DNA of 57,257 nucleotides from Virgibacillus halodenitrificans JCM 12304 (GTDB lineage Bacteria; Bacillota; Bacilli; Bacillales; Amphibacillaceae): NCBI RefSeq assembly GCF_001310895.1, contig NZ_BAZS01000028.1, positions 1 to 57,257 of the forward strand, read 5' to 3'. Shown piece by piece: positions 17,360 to 26,003 of this stretch (position 1 is its first letter; each line of letters starts with the position of its first letter). The notes under the pieces were generated by a model. It saw only the letters and a program-made list of their open reading frames with translations, ran no database searches and was not told where the DNA came from. The position numbers and the translations under genes were made by a program.

Positions 17360-18004
17360 ATGATACAAACAATGCGGTGGACAATTTTTCTGTTAGGGGT
17401 CATGATTTTTAGTCTGGGGATTAGTACGGCAATACGTGTTCAATATCTGGGGGTCCATCCTTGGGATGTATTGAATGTCGGATTATATGAAAAAGTTGGC
17501 TTTTCGATAGGGACTTGGAATATCATCATATCTGTTTTACTTATCATTATCTCTTGGATATTGGATAAAAGTTACATAAGAATTGGTACATTTTTTAACG
17601 CGATACTGGTAGGTCTATTTGTAGATTTTTATCTATGGACTGATATTTTACCAGTAACTACTCACACATGGACAGACATATTTATTATGATCTCTGGCAT
17701 TATCATCATGGGAGTTGGCGGAGGAATCTACAATGCAGCTGGGGTAGGGTCTGGTCCGCGTGATGGGTTTATGCTTTCCATATCAGATAAGCTTCATGCG
17801 CCAATTGGCAGAATTAGAATAATAACCGAAAGTACTGTGCTCGTTTTAGGTTTACTGCTCGGAGGCCCTGTCTTTTTCTTTACCTTTATTTTTACATTTA
17901 TTCAAAGTCCTATTTTTCAATACACATATAAACGGTGTAAATATAAGATCGATCATATTGAAACAAGACTGCTTCAAAAGCAATCACGGAACCTGGGAGC
18001 ATAA
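17360..18004 (+). CDS. YczE/YitT-type integral membrane protein
   Basis: A 214-residue protein with five or so hydrophobic segments, resembling the YczE/YyaS/YitT group of membrane proteins. Conserved-looking pieces are GISTAIRVQYLGVHPWDVLN, the glycine-rich GVGGGIYNAAGVGSGPRDGF and the RIRIITESTVLVLG stretch. No transport substrate is known. The ATG at 17360 is preferred over one ten codons upstream because AGAAGGGA stands 5-12 bases before it. Confidence 0.8.
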   Translation: MIQTMRWTIFLLGVMIFSLGISTAIRVQYLGVHPWDVLNVGLYEKVGFSIGTWNIIISVLLIIISWILDKSYIRIGTFFNAILVGLFVDFYLWTDILPVTTHTWTDIFIMISGIIIMGVGGGIYNAAGVGSGPRDGFMLSISDKLHAPIGRIRIITESTVLVLGLLLGGPVFFFTFIFTFIQSPIFQYTYKRCKYKIDHIETRLLQKQSRNLGA

Positions 18005-18060
18005 TCTGTAATCAATCATCTTAATTAAGGGTATAGCTAAGATGATGGGAGGATTGACTT

Positions 18061-19014
18061 ATGGGTTTATGGAAAAGATTGAAACAAGGGAATACATCTT
18101 CCGGCTTTGCGGCAATAGGTAATGCTTTTTTGGCTGGTATTAAAGGGATAGCTGCGGCATTTACAGGGAATGGCTCTGTGTTTGCTTCTTCTATGCATTC
18201 TCTAGCTGATGCTATTAATCAGGGGTTTGTTTATTTTGGAAGTGTAGTAGCAGAACTACCTGCATCCAAACGGTTTCCAACTGGGTTTGGCCGAGTTATT
18301 AATATTTTTTGTATGGTGGCAGTAATTGTAGTCACGGTAATGGCGTATGAAACAATCTTAAAGGGATGGCATTTGTTTAGAGAGCCGGAAGAATCCACTG
18401 GTCTATTACTTAATTTTGGTGTTTTATTTGCTTCCTTGTTAGTAGACGGATTCATTTTAATAAAGGCTATGAAAGAAATTAAGGCAGAATCAAGTGCTGA
18501 CAATTCGGGTGGACTGTTTTCCACGGCATTTAAAAATGTAAAAAAAGCATCTCCTGCTACTCGTTTGGTGTTCTATGAGGACCTTGTGGCAACCTCTGGA
18601 GCTGCATTGGCAATGCTGGGAATTATTTTGTCCCAATTCTTTGGTATATTGGCAGCTGATGGGCTTATATCCATTCTAATTGGTTTATTAATGCTGTTTG
18701 TCGCATTCCGCGTTGGTTATGATAATATGGTCGGTCTGATCGGAGTGGCTGCTCCTGTGGAAGTGGAACGAAAGATTGCTGGCATTTTATTAGAAGATAA
18801 AGCTGTCGTCGATATAAAAAGAATAAGAATTGTGCAGGAAGGAAGGTTATACCATGTGGAAGGTACTGTCGAACTTAAGAAAGGGCTCAGTCTTGCAGAT
18901 GCGGATGATATTAAATTTAAACTAACTGATACTCTGTTACGACAGTCGGAAATAGCAGATGTAGTACTAGGAATAATTGAAGATGATGATAAAAAAAGCT
19001 GGACTGAAAAATAA
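18061..19014 (+). CDS. cation diffusion facilitator family transporter
   Basis: Divalent metal efflux protein (Zn/Mn/Fe/Co class) exchanging metal for protons at the cytoplasmic membrane. The 317-residue protein has family features: SMHSLADAINQGF (the HSLAD metal site in helix 2), FYEDLVATSGAALA in helix 5, which carries the second half of the site, and a C-terminal cytoplasmic metallochaperone-like domain (about residues 225-310). GGGAGG precedes the ATG. Metal specificity cannot be called. Convergent with a small membrane protein gene across a shared hairpin. Confidence 0.88.
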   Translation: MGLWKRLKQGNTSSGFAAIGNAFLAGIKGIAAAFTGNGSVFASSMHSLADAINQGFVYFGSVVAELPASKRFPTGFGRVINIFCMVAVIVVTVMAYETILKGWHLFREPEESTGLLLNFGVLFASLLVDGFILIKAMKEIKAESSADNSGGLFSTAFKNVKKASPATRLVFYEDLVATSGAALAMLGIILSQFFGILAADGLISILIGLLMLFVAFRVGYDNMVGLIGVAAPVEVERKIAGILLEDKAVVDIKRIRIVQEGRLYHVEGTVELKKGLSLADADDIKFKLTDTLLRQSEIADVVLGIIEDDDKKSWTEK

Positions 19015-19048
19015 CATAGACAGGATTACTTACCCTGTCTATGTAAAA
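19014..19048. terminator. hairpin between the CDF transporter and the small membrane gene
   Basis: Perfect 11-bp stem ACATAGACAGG/CCTGTCTATGT with A/T-rich flanks, placed between two convergent genes. Confidence 0.75.
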
Positions 19049-19049
19049 A

Positions 19050-19211
19050 TTATATCGGAGGTAGCTTGGTTATTGAATTTGCGTATGGGACAGTTGAAAG
19101 TGCACTATCCAAATCATAATCGACAATTACATCCTGTAACATAAACCATGCGAGTACGAGCATGGCTAAAGTAGCTATTATAAGTATAAAGACGACGAAT
19201 TTTCCTTTCAT
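19050..19211 (-). CDS. 53-residue single-pass membrane protein
   Basis: Short gene on the minus strand. It starts MKGKFVVFILIIATLAMLVL, giving one N-terminal transmembrane helix, and continues with a short acidic tail (QDVIVDYDLDSALS). An ideal TAAGGAGG stands 7 bases before the ATG at 19211, which argues that it is real. Too short for confident family assignment; a small stress or regulatory membrane peptide is possible but unproven. Confidence 0.65.
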   Translation of the reverse strand: MKGKFVVFILIIATLAMLVLAWFMLQDVIVDYDLDSALSTVPYANSITKLPPI

Positions 19212-19312
19212 CCAATTGCCTCCTTACGTTTCTTATCCTAAGATTACCAAAGCCTTTCCACTGTGTAAACAAGGTTAGTTCTCTGTTCAATTATCTGTAA
19301 TAAAAGGCTTTT

Positions 19313-20430
19313 CTAACCAATTGCTCCTCCAACATCGTAATTTGCAAGGTCAATATCCAATTCCTTTCCTTGAGCCAGTTTGGCAAGTTGGGAGCCAATA
19401 TAAGGACCCATAGTTAAGCCAGATGCCCCAAATCCATTTGTCAGTAAAATACCTTCAAATCCAGGTAATGGACCAAGGATGGGAAGAAATCCAGGAGCTA
19501 CAGGGCGAAAACCAACTCTTGTTTCTAAAACAGATGCGTTACGAAGACCTGGTGCAACATCGATTGCTTTCGTCAGTATCTCATGTAATCCACCTGCTGT
19601 TACTTGATAATCAAACCCGGTATCATCCTCATGTGTTGCGCCCACAACAATGCGCTGATCTTCAAATGCCAGCATATATTGGTTGTTTGGTGGTATGACT
19701 ACAGGCCATTCTCCCGTGCCTTCCTGTGCTGCTTTTAAATGCATTATTTGAGCTCGCTGTGGTTTAACATGAAAAGTAACACCAAGTGGCGCGAGTAATT
19801 TGCCCATCCATGCTCCGTTTGCTGCAATTACCGTATCTGCTGTCATGTGTTTTCCGTTAACTGTTGCTCCCGTTACTTTTTTACTTTCAAAAGTCAATGA
19901 AGCATCTCCCCTGATAAAAGTGGCACCATGTTTTTGTGCACCACGGAGTAGGGCATCCCGAAGTTTTCTACCGTCTACTCGGGCAGCGCCACTCACATGA
20001 ACAGCTCCAAATTCTTCTCCTAATGGTGGGAATAAGGCACGTGTCTGTTCAGGTGTCAGTAGGCTTATATCTCCGATTTCAGGTGCTTCCTCACGTCGTT
20101 TCAACCCACGTTCTTTCATTGCAATTAACTTTTTTTTATCTGTATGTAGCTAATTGCACCAACCTGCGTATAACCTGTGTCTTTCTCGCCATCTTGAGCT
20201 AAATCCTTAATTAATTCAGGGTAAATTTTAGCACCGTTTTTAGCCAGGTGATACCATGCCTTATTCCGGCGTTGTGATAACCATGGACAAATAATTCCTG
20301 CTGCTGCATCTGTTGCCTGTCCTTCATCCTTTCGATCAATAATAGCTACCGAATTTCCCGCCTTCGCTAAATAGTAGGCGGTAGAGGCTCCAGCTATTCC
20401 GCCACCTATAATAATGTATGTCACATGCAT
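19313..20430 (-). pseudogene. DadA-like FAD amino acid oxidase, frameshifted
   Basis: A glycine/D-amino-acid oxidase family flavoenzyme in two frames. The N-terminal part (ATG 20430 to 20125) has the FAD-binding YIIIGGGIAGASTAYYLAK. The C-terminal part (to 19313) has GAARVDGRKLRDAL, the second FAD segment VIAANGAWMGKL, and the terminal GFGASGLTMGPYIG. The frames meet at a run of eight T (20130-20137; eight A on the coding strand). Nine would restore one 372-residue protein, so this is a one-base deletion in a homopolymer: slippage, phase variation or assembly error. Confidence 0.82.
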
Positions 20431-20574
20431 GTATATCCGTCTCCAATGTATAGTTATTTTCTTATTAATCATAAAAACAATCAGAAGAATTGTAAAGAAT
20501 TGCAAAGTAATTAAAGGAATATTACCAATAGAAGAGAAGTAAATAGGGTAGGGTTTATATAAAGGAGTTTTTTT

Positions 20575-21132
20575 ATGAGTGAAAAGAAGAAAATAGGTTG
20601 GTTCGGTTGGACCGTTATAAGTACGGTATTAGTTATCATAATTGGTGCATTTATATTTTTCTTTCAATTATTTGACCTTAATGTTCAATCGGTTATAGGA
20701 GGAGAAGGAGACGGAGAAGCGCAAAGCAAAAAAGAAGTGTCTGAGGAAAAGGTTCAAGAGATAGAAGAAATTCAAAATACAGTAGGTAAGGAACATAAAG
20801 AAATAGGTGAGTATATTTCAGAGGCGCATGCTTTTTACAATAATACAACGGGATATGGTGGAATCAGTAATTTAGATTGGGACAAACAGGTCAGTAAAGC
20901 GGAAGAAGTCTCCAAGTTTATTGCACAACAATCAGAATCTGTGAAAAATAAAACGCTGAAGGCTGATTTAAACGATATCAAAAAGCTTGCAAAGTCCGTC
21001 ATAGATCAACAAAAAACTGAAGATGTACGACAGCTGCACCGTCACTTTCATGACCTTGATATTGCATTGAATAGCTATAATGGATATGATAAAATTTGGA
21101 ATGTGACAAAGACATTAGAGGCTAAAAACTAA
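20575..21132 (+). CDS. membrane-anchored extracellular helical protein
   Basis: A 185-residue protein with one N-terminal transmembrane helix (WTVISTVLVIIIGAFIFFF) and an acidic, helix-rich exterior part. No catalytic motif is seen. AAAGGAG precedes the ATG. It lies just upstream of ppaC, without a clear terminator between them, but a functional link is doubtful. Unrecognised family. Confidence 0.7.
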   Translation: MSEKKKIGWFGWTVISTVLVIIIGAFIFFFQLFDLNVQSVIGGEGDGEAQSKKEVSEEKVQEIEEIQNTVGKEHKEIGEYISEAHAFYNNTTGYGGISNLDWDKQVSKAEEVSKFIAQQSESVKNKTLKADLNDIKKLAKSVIDQQKTEDVRQLHRHFHDLDIALNSYNGYDKIWNVTKTLEAKN

Positions 21133-21200
21133 CTGCTATTCTTCAGCGAATATAATATGGTAATCTGTATTATAGAATGAAACACAGAAGGAGAATGATC

Positions 21201-22133
21201 ATGGAAAAGACATTGATTTTCGGACATAAAAACCCGGACACAGATTCTATTTGCTCAGCAATTGCTTATGCTGACTTAAAAAATAAGCTAAATGTAAATG
21301 CGGAGGCAGCAAGACTTGGTGTTGTCAGTAAGGAAACACAGTTCGCGTTAGATTATTTTGGTATGGAAGCCCCACAGCAAATCGAAAAAGTAGATGAGCA
21401 GGTTAAAGAAGTTATTTTGGTGGATCATAACGAATTCCAACAAACGGTTGACAACATTAAGGATGTTCGAATTGCTGAAGTAATTGACCATCATCGTATT
21501 TCCAACTTCGAGACAAAGGAACCTTTGTATTTTCGTGCAGAACCAGTTGGATGTACTGCAACGATTTTAAATAAAATGTATAAAGAAAATGGAGTTCCTG
21601 TCTCCAAGGAAATTGCCGGGTTATTGTTATCTGCTATTATTTCAGATTCTTTATTATTAAAATCTCCAACATGCACAAAAGAAGATGTCGATGCAGCTTA
21701 TGAACTTGCCGAGATTGCTGGTGTTAATCTGGAGACATATGGTTTGGAAATGCTTCAGGCCGGTGCTGATTTAAGTGATAAGACAGTTACAGAATTATTA
21801 ACTATGGATGCAAAAGAGTTCTCCATGGGGGATGCCAAAGTGGAAATTGCTCAAGTAAACGCAGTGGATACGAGTAAAATTTATGCCTTCCAGGATGACA
21901 TTAATCCAGAAATCGCTCAAATAATTAAGGATAAAGATCTTGATTTATTCTTGTTTGTTGTTACAGATATTCTTAATAATGATTCTGAAGTACTTGCGCT
22001 TGGAGAAGGTAAGGAGAAAGTAGAGTCTGCATTTGGAGTGGAACTCGACCATAACAATCGTGCCTTACTTAAAGGAGTAGTATCTCGTAAAAAACAAATT
22101 GTGACTGCATTAACAGAAGAATTTACAAAATAA
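21201..22133 (+). CDS. ppaC: manganese-dependent inorganic pyrophosphatase
   Basis: Family II soluble pyrophosphatase: hydrolyses PPi released by biosynthesis, pulling those reactions forward. The 310-residue protein has the DHH-superfamily motifs [20 protein letters not shown] and the DHH itself in [10 protein letters not shown], then the DHHA2 C-terminal domain with SRKKQ. The ATG at 21201 follows AGAAGGAGAA; an upstream in-frame ATG at 21177 lacks such a site. Followed by a strong terminator. Confidence 0.95.
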   Translation: MEKTLIFGHKNPDTDSICSAIAYADLKNKLNVNAEAARLGVVSKETQFALDYFGMEAPQQIEKVDEQVKEVILVDHNEFQQTVDNIKDVRIAEVIDHHRISNFETKEPLYFRAEPVGCTATILNKMYKENGVPVSKEIAGLLLSAIISDSLLLKSPTCTKEDVDAAYELAEIAGVNLETYGLEMLQAGADLSDKTVTELLTMDAKEFSMGDAKVEIAQVNAVDTSKIYAFQDDINPEIAQIIKDKDLDLFLFVVTDILNNDSEVLALGEGKEKVESAFGVELDHNNRALLKGVVSRKKQIVTALTEEFTK

Positions 22134-22145
22134 AATCATGGGCAG

Positions 22146-22178
22146 AGCAATCTCATTTTAGAATGAGGTTGCTTTTTT
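22146..22178 (+). terminator. terminator of ppaC
   Basis: AGCAATCTCATT pairs with AATGAGGTTGCT around TTAG, then six T. Confidence 0.85.
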
Positions 22179-22289
22179 ATTGGACTAGCAATTGGGTTCT
22201 ACTGCAAACGTTGGTGTCAAAAGTTATGTTGTACTATCAGAGTAGAAGAAAACTCCGAACTAACTAGGAATATAGAGGGTGCGTGAATC

Positions 22290-22425
22290 ACCGCTACGGG
22301 GAAATATTCCGCTTTCCGCGGGCGGCCTGCGAGCCTCCTCGAACTACACTAACGTTCCGTTCTGTGGGGTCTCGCTAGTCTCGCTTTTCCCGCAGGAGTC
22401 TTCATATTTTCCCTTCGCTAAAGAC
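22290..22425 (+). repeat. GC-rich Bacillaceae-type interspersed repeat, copy 1
   Basis: A non-coding, GC-rich block (CGCTTTCCGCGGGC ... CCTCCTCG ... GTGGGGTCTCGC ... CCCGCAGGAGTC) quite unlike its AT-rich flanks. I remember sequences with these landmark words scattered in Bacillus, Geobacillus and Oceanobacillus intergenic regions; I could not check this. A related block lies inverted 150 bases downstream. Confidence 0.6.
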
Positions 22426-22453
22426 TTCATTCTAACTCTCTAAAATAGAAGAG

Positions 22454-22475
22454 CCATTCCAATTGATTGGAATGG
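22454..22475. repeat. perfect 10-bp palindrome between the two repeat copies
   Basis: CCATTCCAAT-TG-ATTGGAATGG, an exact hairpin located between the two inverted GC-rich blocks. It has no T run, so it does not look like a terminator. Confidence 0.6.
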
Positions 22476-22488
22476 AAGATGGCAATCT

Positions 22489-22680
22489 AAAAACGCCACG
22501 TCCTGGGACTGCGCTAACTCGTCCCACCGAAGACCTTTGTGGAAGCGATTGCGTGACCAACGTCCTGTTGGCCCACGACTCCTGCCGAAATAGCATGAGC
22601 TGAAGACCCTGGACGGAGCGTAGCGGAGGAAGCGGCTGAAGCCATGCCGGTGGAGAGCGTTCATCTGCAATGGAAATCAA
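22489..22680 (-). repeat. GC-rich Bacillaceae-type interspersed repeat, copy 2 (inverted)
   Basis: Read on the minus strand it shows the same landmarks as copy 1 (CGCTCTCCACCGGC, GCTTCAGCCGCTTCCTCCGC, CCAGGGTCTTCAGCTC, GGCAGGAGTC). The inner sequence differs, so it is a related rather than identical element. Two minus-strand reading frames across it are by-products of its composition. Confidence 0.55.
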
Positions 22681-22922
22681 TGGCGATAGGTGATCTTCTA
22701 AACGTCTTAAAGTAACCTTTTTGCTAGTGTATTTTTAGAAATCCGTTTACAGTACTATCAAGTTACGTCGGAGTTTATACAATTTGCGAACTATTGCATA
22801 ACTTCATTAAAACTCATTACCGTAATTAAAATCGAATGAGCTACTAAACCGAAAGTTTCAAATTCATGAGGAAAGGGGAAATTTATACTAGATTGTTAAA
22901 GACGGAAAGGTGTCGTGGTGTA

Positions 22923-24269
22923 ATGAGAAAGTTTGATGTGATTGTGGTTGGAACAGGGCCAAGCGGTTCAAGAATAGCTGCAGGATGCAGTAAACAAGGA
23001 TTAAATGTAGCGGCTGTTGATTCCCGTGGGTATGGAGGAACATGCCCGTTGAGAGGGTGTATACCGAAGAAAGTGTTGACAGATGCAGCAGAAGTGGTTC
23101 AACATTCAGAGCAGATGCAAGGGAAAGGAATAGGTAGAACAAGTAATATCGAGTGGAAGGAACTCATGCAATTTAAACGTTCTTTTACTGAACCTGTTCC
23201 TGAAAAACAGGAGACTAGCATGCAAGATGCAGGTGTGGAGACCTTTCATGGAGTAGCAACTTTTGTACACGACCAGGAAATAATGATTGGACAAGAAACA
23301 TTGTTTGGTAAAAATGTTGTAATAGCTACCGGTGCAAAACCAATGCCATTACCAATAGAAGGAAATGAGCACCTTACCACAAGTGATGAATTCTTAGATT
23401 TGGACAAATTACCGTCCCGTATTCTTTTCGTAGGCGGGGGATATATATCATTTGAGTTAGCTCATGTTGCTGCAAAAGCAGGTTGTGATGTGCATATTCT
23501 TCAAAGGGGAGAACAGCCTTTAAAGCAATTTGATAAGGATATGGTGCAGCAATTAATTGAAGCTATGGAGGAAACAGGTGTCTCTGTACATTTGAATACG
23601 GAAGTAGAAGAAATTAAACAAGAGGGAAGCCAATACCAGGTTGTCACGAAAAAGAATGGAAAAAAAGAAATAATGACAGGAGATATGGTAGTACATGGAG
23701 GTGGCCGAATACCTGAATTGGAAGATCTGCAGCTTGAAAATGGAAACGTGGCATATGAAAAAGCAGGTATAACCGTGAACAAATATTTACAAAGCACAAC
23801 TAATTCACACGTATACGCTGCAGGAGATGCTGCTGATACAGCAGGAGCTCCCTTGACCCCAGTTGCGGGTATAGAGGCAAGAGTGGTAATTAAAAATATT
23901 GTTAATGGAAACAGGGGTGAAGCTGATTATACTGGTGTTCCTTCTGTTGTATTTACCATGCCAAAGGTAGCTTCTGCGGGAATTACAGAGGAAGAAGCAG
24001 AAAAGAATGGTTACGATATTGAGTCGAAATTTACAGATATGAAGGATTGGTTTACTTATGCACACAAAAATGAATCTAGAGCATCTGTGAAGATTATTAC
24101 AGATAAAAAAACAGGACGATTGCTGGGTGCTCATATGATAAGCAGTAAGGCAGATGAGTTAATTAACTTCTTCGCAATGGCTATCCAATTACAACTTAGT
24201 ACAGAAGAGATTAAAAAGCTAACTCTGGTTTTCCCAACTGCAATATCAGACATCCCGACAATGCTATAA
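22923..24269 (+). CDS. pyridine nucleotide-disulfide oxidoreductase lacking the His-Glu dyad
   Basis: A 448-residue FAD/NAD(P) flavoprotein of the glutathione reductase/lipoamide dehydrogenase group. FDVIVVGTGPSGSRIA binds FAD, GGTCPLRGCIPKK carries the redox-active CxxxxC pair, FVGGGYISFELAHVAAKAG binds NAD(P)H, and YAAGDAADTAG is the second FAD motif. The C-terminal dimer domain ends FPTAISDIPTML where classical enzymes have HPT-x-x-E, so the proton-relay His is Phe. It is therefore probably not a lipoamide dehydrogenase; the substrate is unknown. The ATG at 22923 after GGAAAGGTG is preferred to one 19 codons upstream, since it directly precedes the FAD-binding strand. Confidence 0.82.
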   Translation: MRKFDVIVVGTGPSGSRIAAGCSKQGLNVAAVDSRGYGGTCPLRGCIPKKVLTDAAEVVQHSEQMQGKGIGRTSNIEWKELMQFKRSFTEPVPEKQETSMQDAGVETFHGVATFVHDQEIMIGQETLFGKNVVIATGAKPMPLPIEGNEHLTTSDEFLDLDKLPSRILFVGGGYISFELAHVAAKAGCDVHILQRGEQPLKQFDKDMVQQLIEAMEETGVSVHLNTEVEEIKQEGSQYQVVTKKNGKKEIMTGDMVVHGGGRIPELEDLQLENGNVAYEKAGITVNKYLQSTTNSHVYAAGDAADTAGAPLTPVAGIEARVVIKNIVNGNRGEADYTGVPSVVFTMPKVASAGITEEEAEKNGYDIESKFTDMKDWFTYAHKNESRASVKIITDKKTGRLLGAHMISSKADELINFFAMAIQLQLSTEEIKKLTLVFPTAISDIPTML

Positions 24270-24402
24270 TTCATTAGAATGATGACTTCAATGTTTCCTT
24301 ACCTTTCTCTCCTATATTTACCAAGTCAGAAGGTATATAGTGAATAAAAATGGATTGATCCTCGAATCCTAAGTAAGATAAGAAAGAAAGGAGGCAGGTA
24401 CG

Positions 24403-24555
24403 ATGGGTGGGAAACCTAAAGGACCTAAGCAGCAAGAGCGACCAAAATTACCACAAAGTCCCCAGCAACCATATGGTGAGCCATTAAGTGGATCAAAAAA
24501 AGTAAAACAAGCAAATCATACGAGGCAAAAACATAATCCAGGTCATGATATGTAA
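24403..24555 (+). CDS. sspP: small acid-soluble spore protein P (SspP)
   Basis: A 50-residue forespore protein. The C-terminal half [21 protein letters not shown]-like sequence closely matches the end of B. subtilis SspP as I remember it; the N-terminus is Pro/Gln/Lys-rich. The ATG at 24403 has AAAGGAGG in front. Expected to be made late in the forespore; it sits two genes before the coat gene cotD. Confidence 0.85.
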   Translation: MGGKPKGPKQQERPKLPQSPQQPYGEPLSGSKKVKQANHTRQKHNPGHDM

Positions 24556-24556
24556 G

Positions 24557-24604
24557 AAAAAAGCTGTCCGCAAATAGCAAGAGCTATCTGCAGACAGCTT
24601 TTTC
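24557..24604 (+). terminator. terminator of sspP
   Basis: AAAGCTGTC pairs with GACAGCTTT, followed by a T-rich run. Confidence 0.8.
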
Positions 24605-24694
24605 TTTTAAAAGATAGGTGAGTAAATAACAGTACATTGATGTAAAATATAAATTAGTATGATTAAATTTCCCAAATATAGGTACATGACTTAT

Positions 24695-24722
24695 ACAAGT
24701 CATAGCCGTTTGCCATAGGTTA
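24695..24722 (+). promoter_or_regulatory. candidate sigma-K promoter of cotD
   Basis: CATAGGTTA at 24714-24722 fits the sigma-K -10 consensus CATANNNTA, and an AC dinucleotide lies 17 bases upstream (24695-24696), the short -35 of sigma-K. It is 35 bases before the cotD start. cotD is a mother-cell, sigma-K gene in B. subtilis, which supports the call. Confidence 0.45.
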
Positions 24723-24756
24723 TTAGTGAACCTATTAGAGGAAAGGGGATTTTTAA

Positions 24757-25170
24757 ATGAGACATCATAAGAGACCGCATTGCGGTTGCCCGAAACAAAT
24801 AGTATATCCGACCAAGCATAATTGTGTGAACAACTTTTCAGAAAGTCAAGTTGATCATATCCATCCATCACATACAACCATAATGAATCATCATTTGATA
24901 AAAAACAAACACATTTATCCACATTCCACTTCTGTACAGAATACAACAAATAGTGTAGATGTGTATGGAGGTTCATTTAACGTACCAGCTCCAGGCCAAG
25001 TAGCTGGAGCAATGTCACCAGGAATGGGACCAGGAGCTGCTCCAGGCCAGGTAGCTGGAGCAATGTCACCAGGAATGGGACCAGGTTATGCTCCAGGTCA
25101 GGTAGCAGGTGCGATGGATCCGGGCATGTATGGACCACATCATTGGAAGAAACCAAACAAATGGTGTTAA
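24757..25170 (+). CDS. cotD: spore coat protein CotD
   Basis: Inner-coat protein of the spore, 137 residues, rich in His, Cys and Pro. The N-terminal half follows the CotD pattern (HHKRPHCGCPKQIVYPTKHN, then VDHIHPSHTTIMNHH). The C-terminal half is a tandem 17-residue repeat, APGQVAGAMSPGMGPG plus A or Y, present almost three times, which I do not recall from B. subtilis CotD. GAGGAAAGGGG precedes the ATG. ypsA follows, the same order as in B. subtilis. Confidence 0.9.
   Translation: MRHHKRPHCGCPKQIVYPTKHNCVNNFSESQVDHIHPSHTTIMNHHLIKNKHIYPHSTSVQNTTNSVDVYGGSFNVPAPGQVAGAMSPGMGPGAAPGQVAGAMSPGMGPGYAPGQVAGAMDPGMYGPHHWKKPNKWC
24988..25137 (+). repeat. 51-nt tandem repeat inside cotD
   Basis: Three consecutive 51-base units (24988-25038, 25039-25089, and a diverging third to 25137), each coding APGQVAGAM(S/D)PGM. 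The first two are nearly identical in DNA, implying recent duplication. Confidence 0.85.
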
Positions 25171-25364
25171 TGTAAATCATAGGCTGGCAAATGCTGGCCT
25201 CTTTTTTGGTCTTAATAATTACTTTTGCACGAACAGCCATCATTTTGATGAATAAAGCAACTACGACAAAGCAGTCACAACGTTTTATTGGCTTAAGTTC
25301 GTTTTTATTACTAATAGATACGTCGATATTTTGCTCTGTATACTGTGAAAAAGGAGAATACGAA

Positions 25365-25922
25365 ATGAATATAGTAACTGTGACTGGATATAAACCGATG
25401 GAGTTAAGCATATTTAAGGAAAATGATCCACGAATTGATTTTATTAAAGCAGCCATAGAAAAACGTTTAATTGGTTTTATTGAAGAGGGACTGCAATGGG
25501 TAATTATTTCCGGACAGATGGGAGTAGAGTTGTGGACAGCCGAAGTAGTTATGGATTTGAAAGAAAAATATAATATTAACTTGGGGATATTTCCTCCGTT
25601 CGAAAATCAAGAAAACCGATGGCCGGAGCATTTACAGGAAAAGTATCAGGAGTTAACAATGATTGCTGACTTTTATAAACCAATTTACCAAGGGGATTAT
25701 AAAGGTGCTTTTCAATTTAAAGCAAAAAATATGTGGTTTGCTGATAAAAGTGATGGGTGTCTTTTGCTAATGGACGATGAATTTCCCGGAAGTAATCGAT
25801 TTTTTTATCAGGCAGCAAAGCAAATAGAAAAGGATTATCCAATCTACGTGATAACTCCTGCTGATTTGGATGATGTTGTAGAGGAGCTTCGTATGCAAAA
25901 CCCAGATTATTGGTCTGGATAA
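25365..25922 (+). CDS. ypsA: YpsA family SLOG-fold protein
   Basis: A 185-residue protein of the YpsA (DUF1273) family, a SLOG/Rossmann-like nucleotide-binding fold; in B. subtilis and S. aureus YpsA affects cell division. Family features are VTGYKPMELSIF at the N-terminus and WVIISGQMGVELWTAEV, with the conserved Gly and Glu. The ATG at 25365 follows AAGGAGAA; the frame is open 58 codons further upstream, but that part overlaps the cotD downstream region and has no ribosome site. The cotD-ypsA order is conserved with B. subtilis. Confidence 0.92.
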   Translation: MNIVTVTGYKPMELSIFKENDPRIDFIKAAIEKRLIGFIEEGLQWVIISGQMGVELWTAEVVMDLKEKYNINLGIFPPFENQENRWPEHLQEKYQELTMIADFYKPIYQGDYKGAFQFKAKNMWFADKSDGCLLLMDDEFPGSNRFFYQAAKQIEKDYPIYVITPADLDDVVEELRMQNPDYWSG

Positions 25923-26003
25923 TCGGACAAGCCTGCAGATTACACTATCCTCACTCCTTGCATACAATGATAAAGAACGATGAAGTAGTAAGGAGGGCCA
26001 GCT

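Noticed and set aside
22432-22680. Minus-strand coding frames in the GC-rich repeat
   Set aside because: Low-complexity translations of a non-coding repeat without ribosome sites.
22181-22865. Insertion sequence
   Set aside because: No transposase remnant or terminal repeat with a target duplication could be seen; the inverted GC-rich blocks are kept as repeats only.
24977-25456. Minus-strand frame across the cotD repeat
   Set aside because: It exists only because the 51-nt period keeps all frames in register; cotD on the plus strand is well supported.
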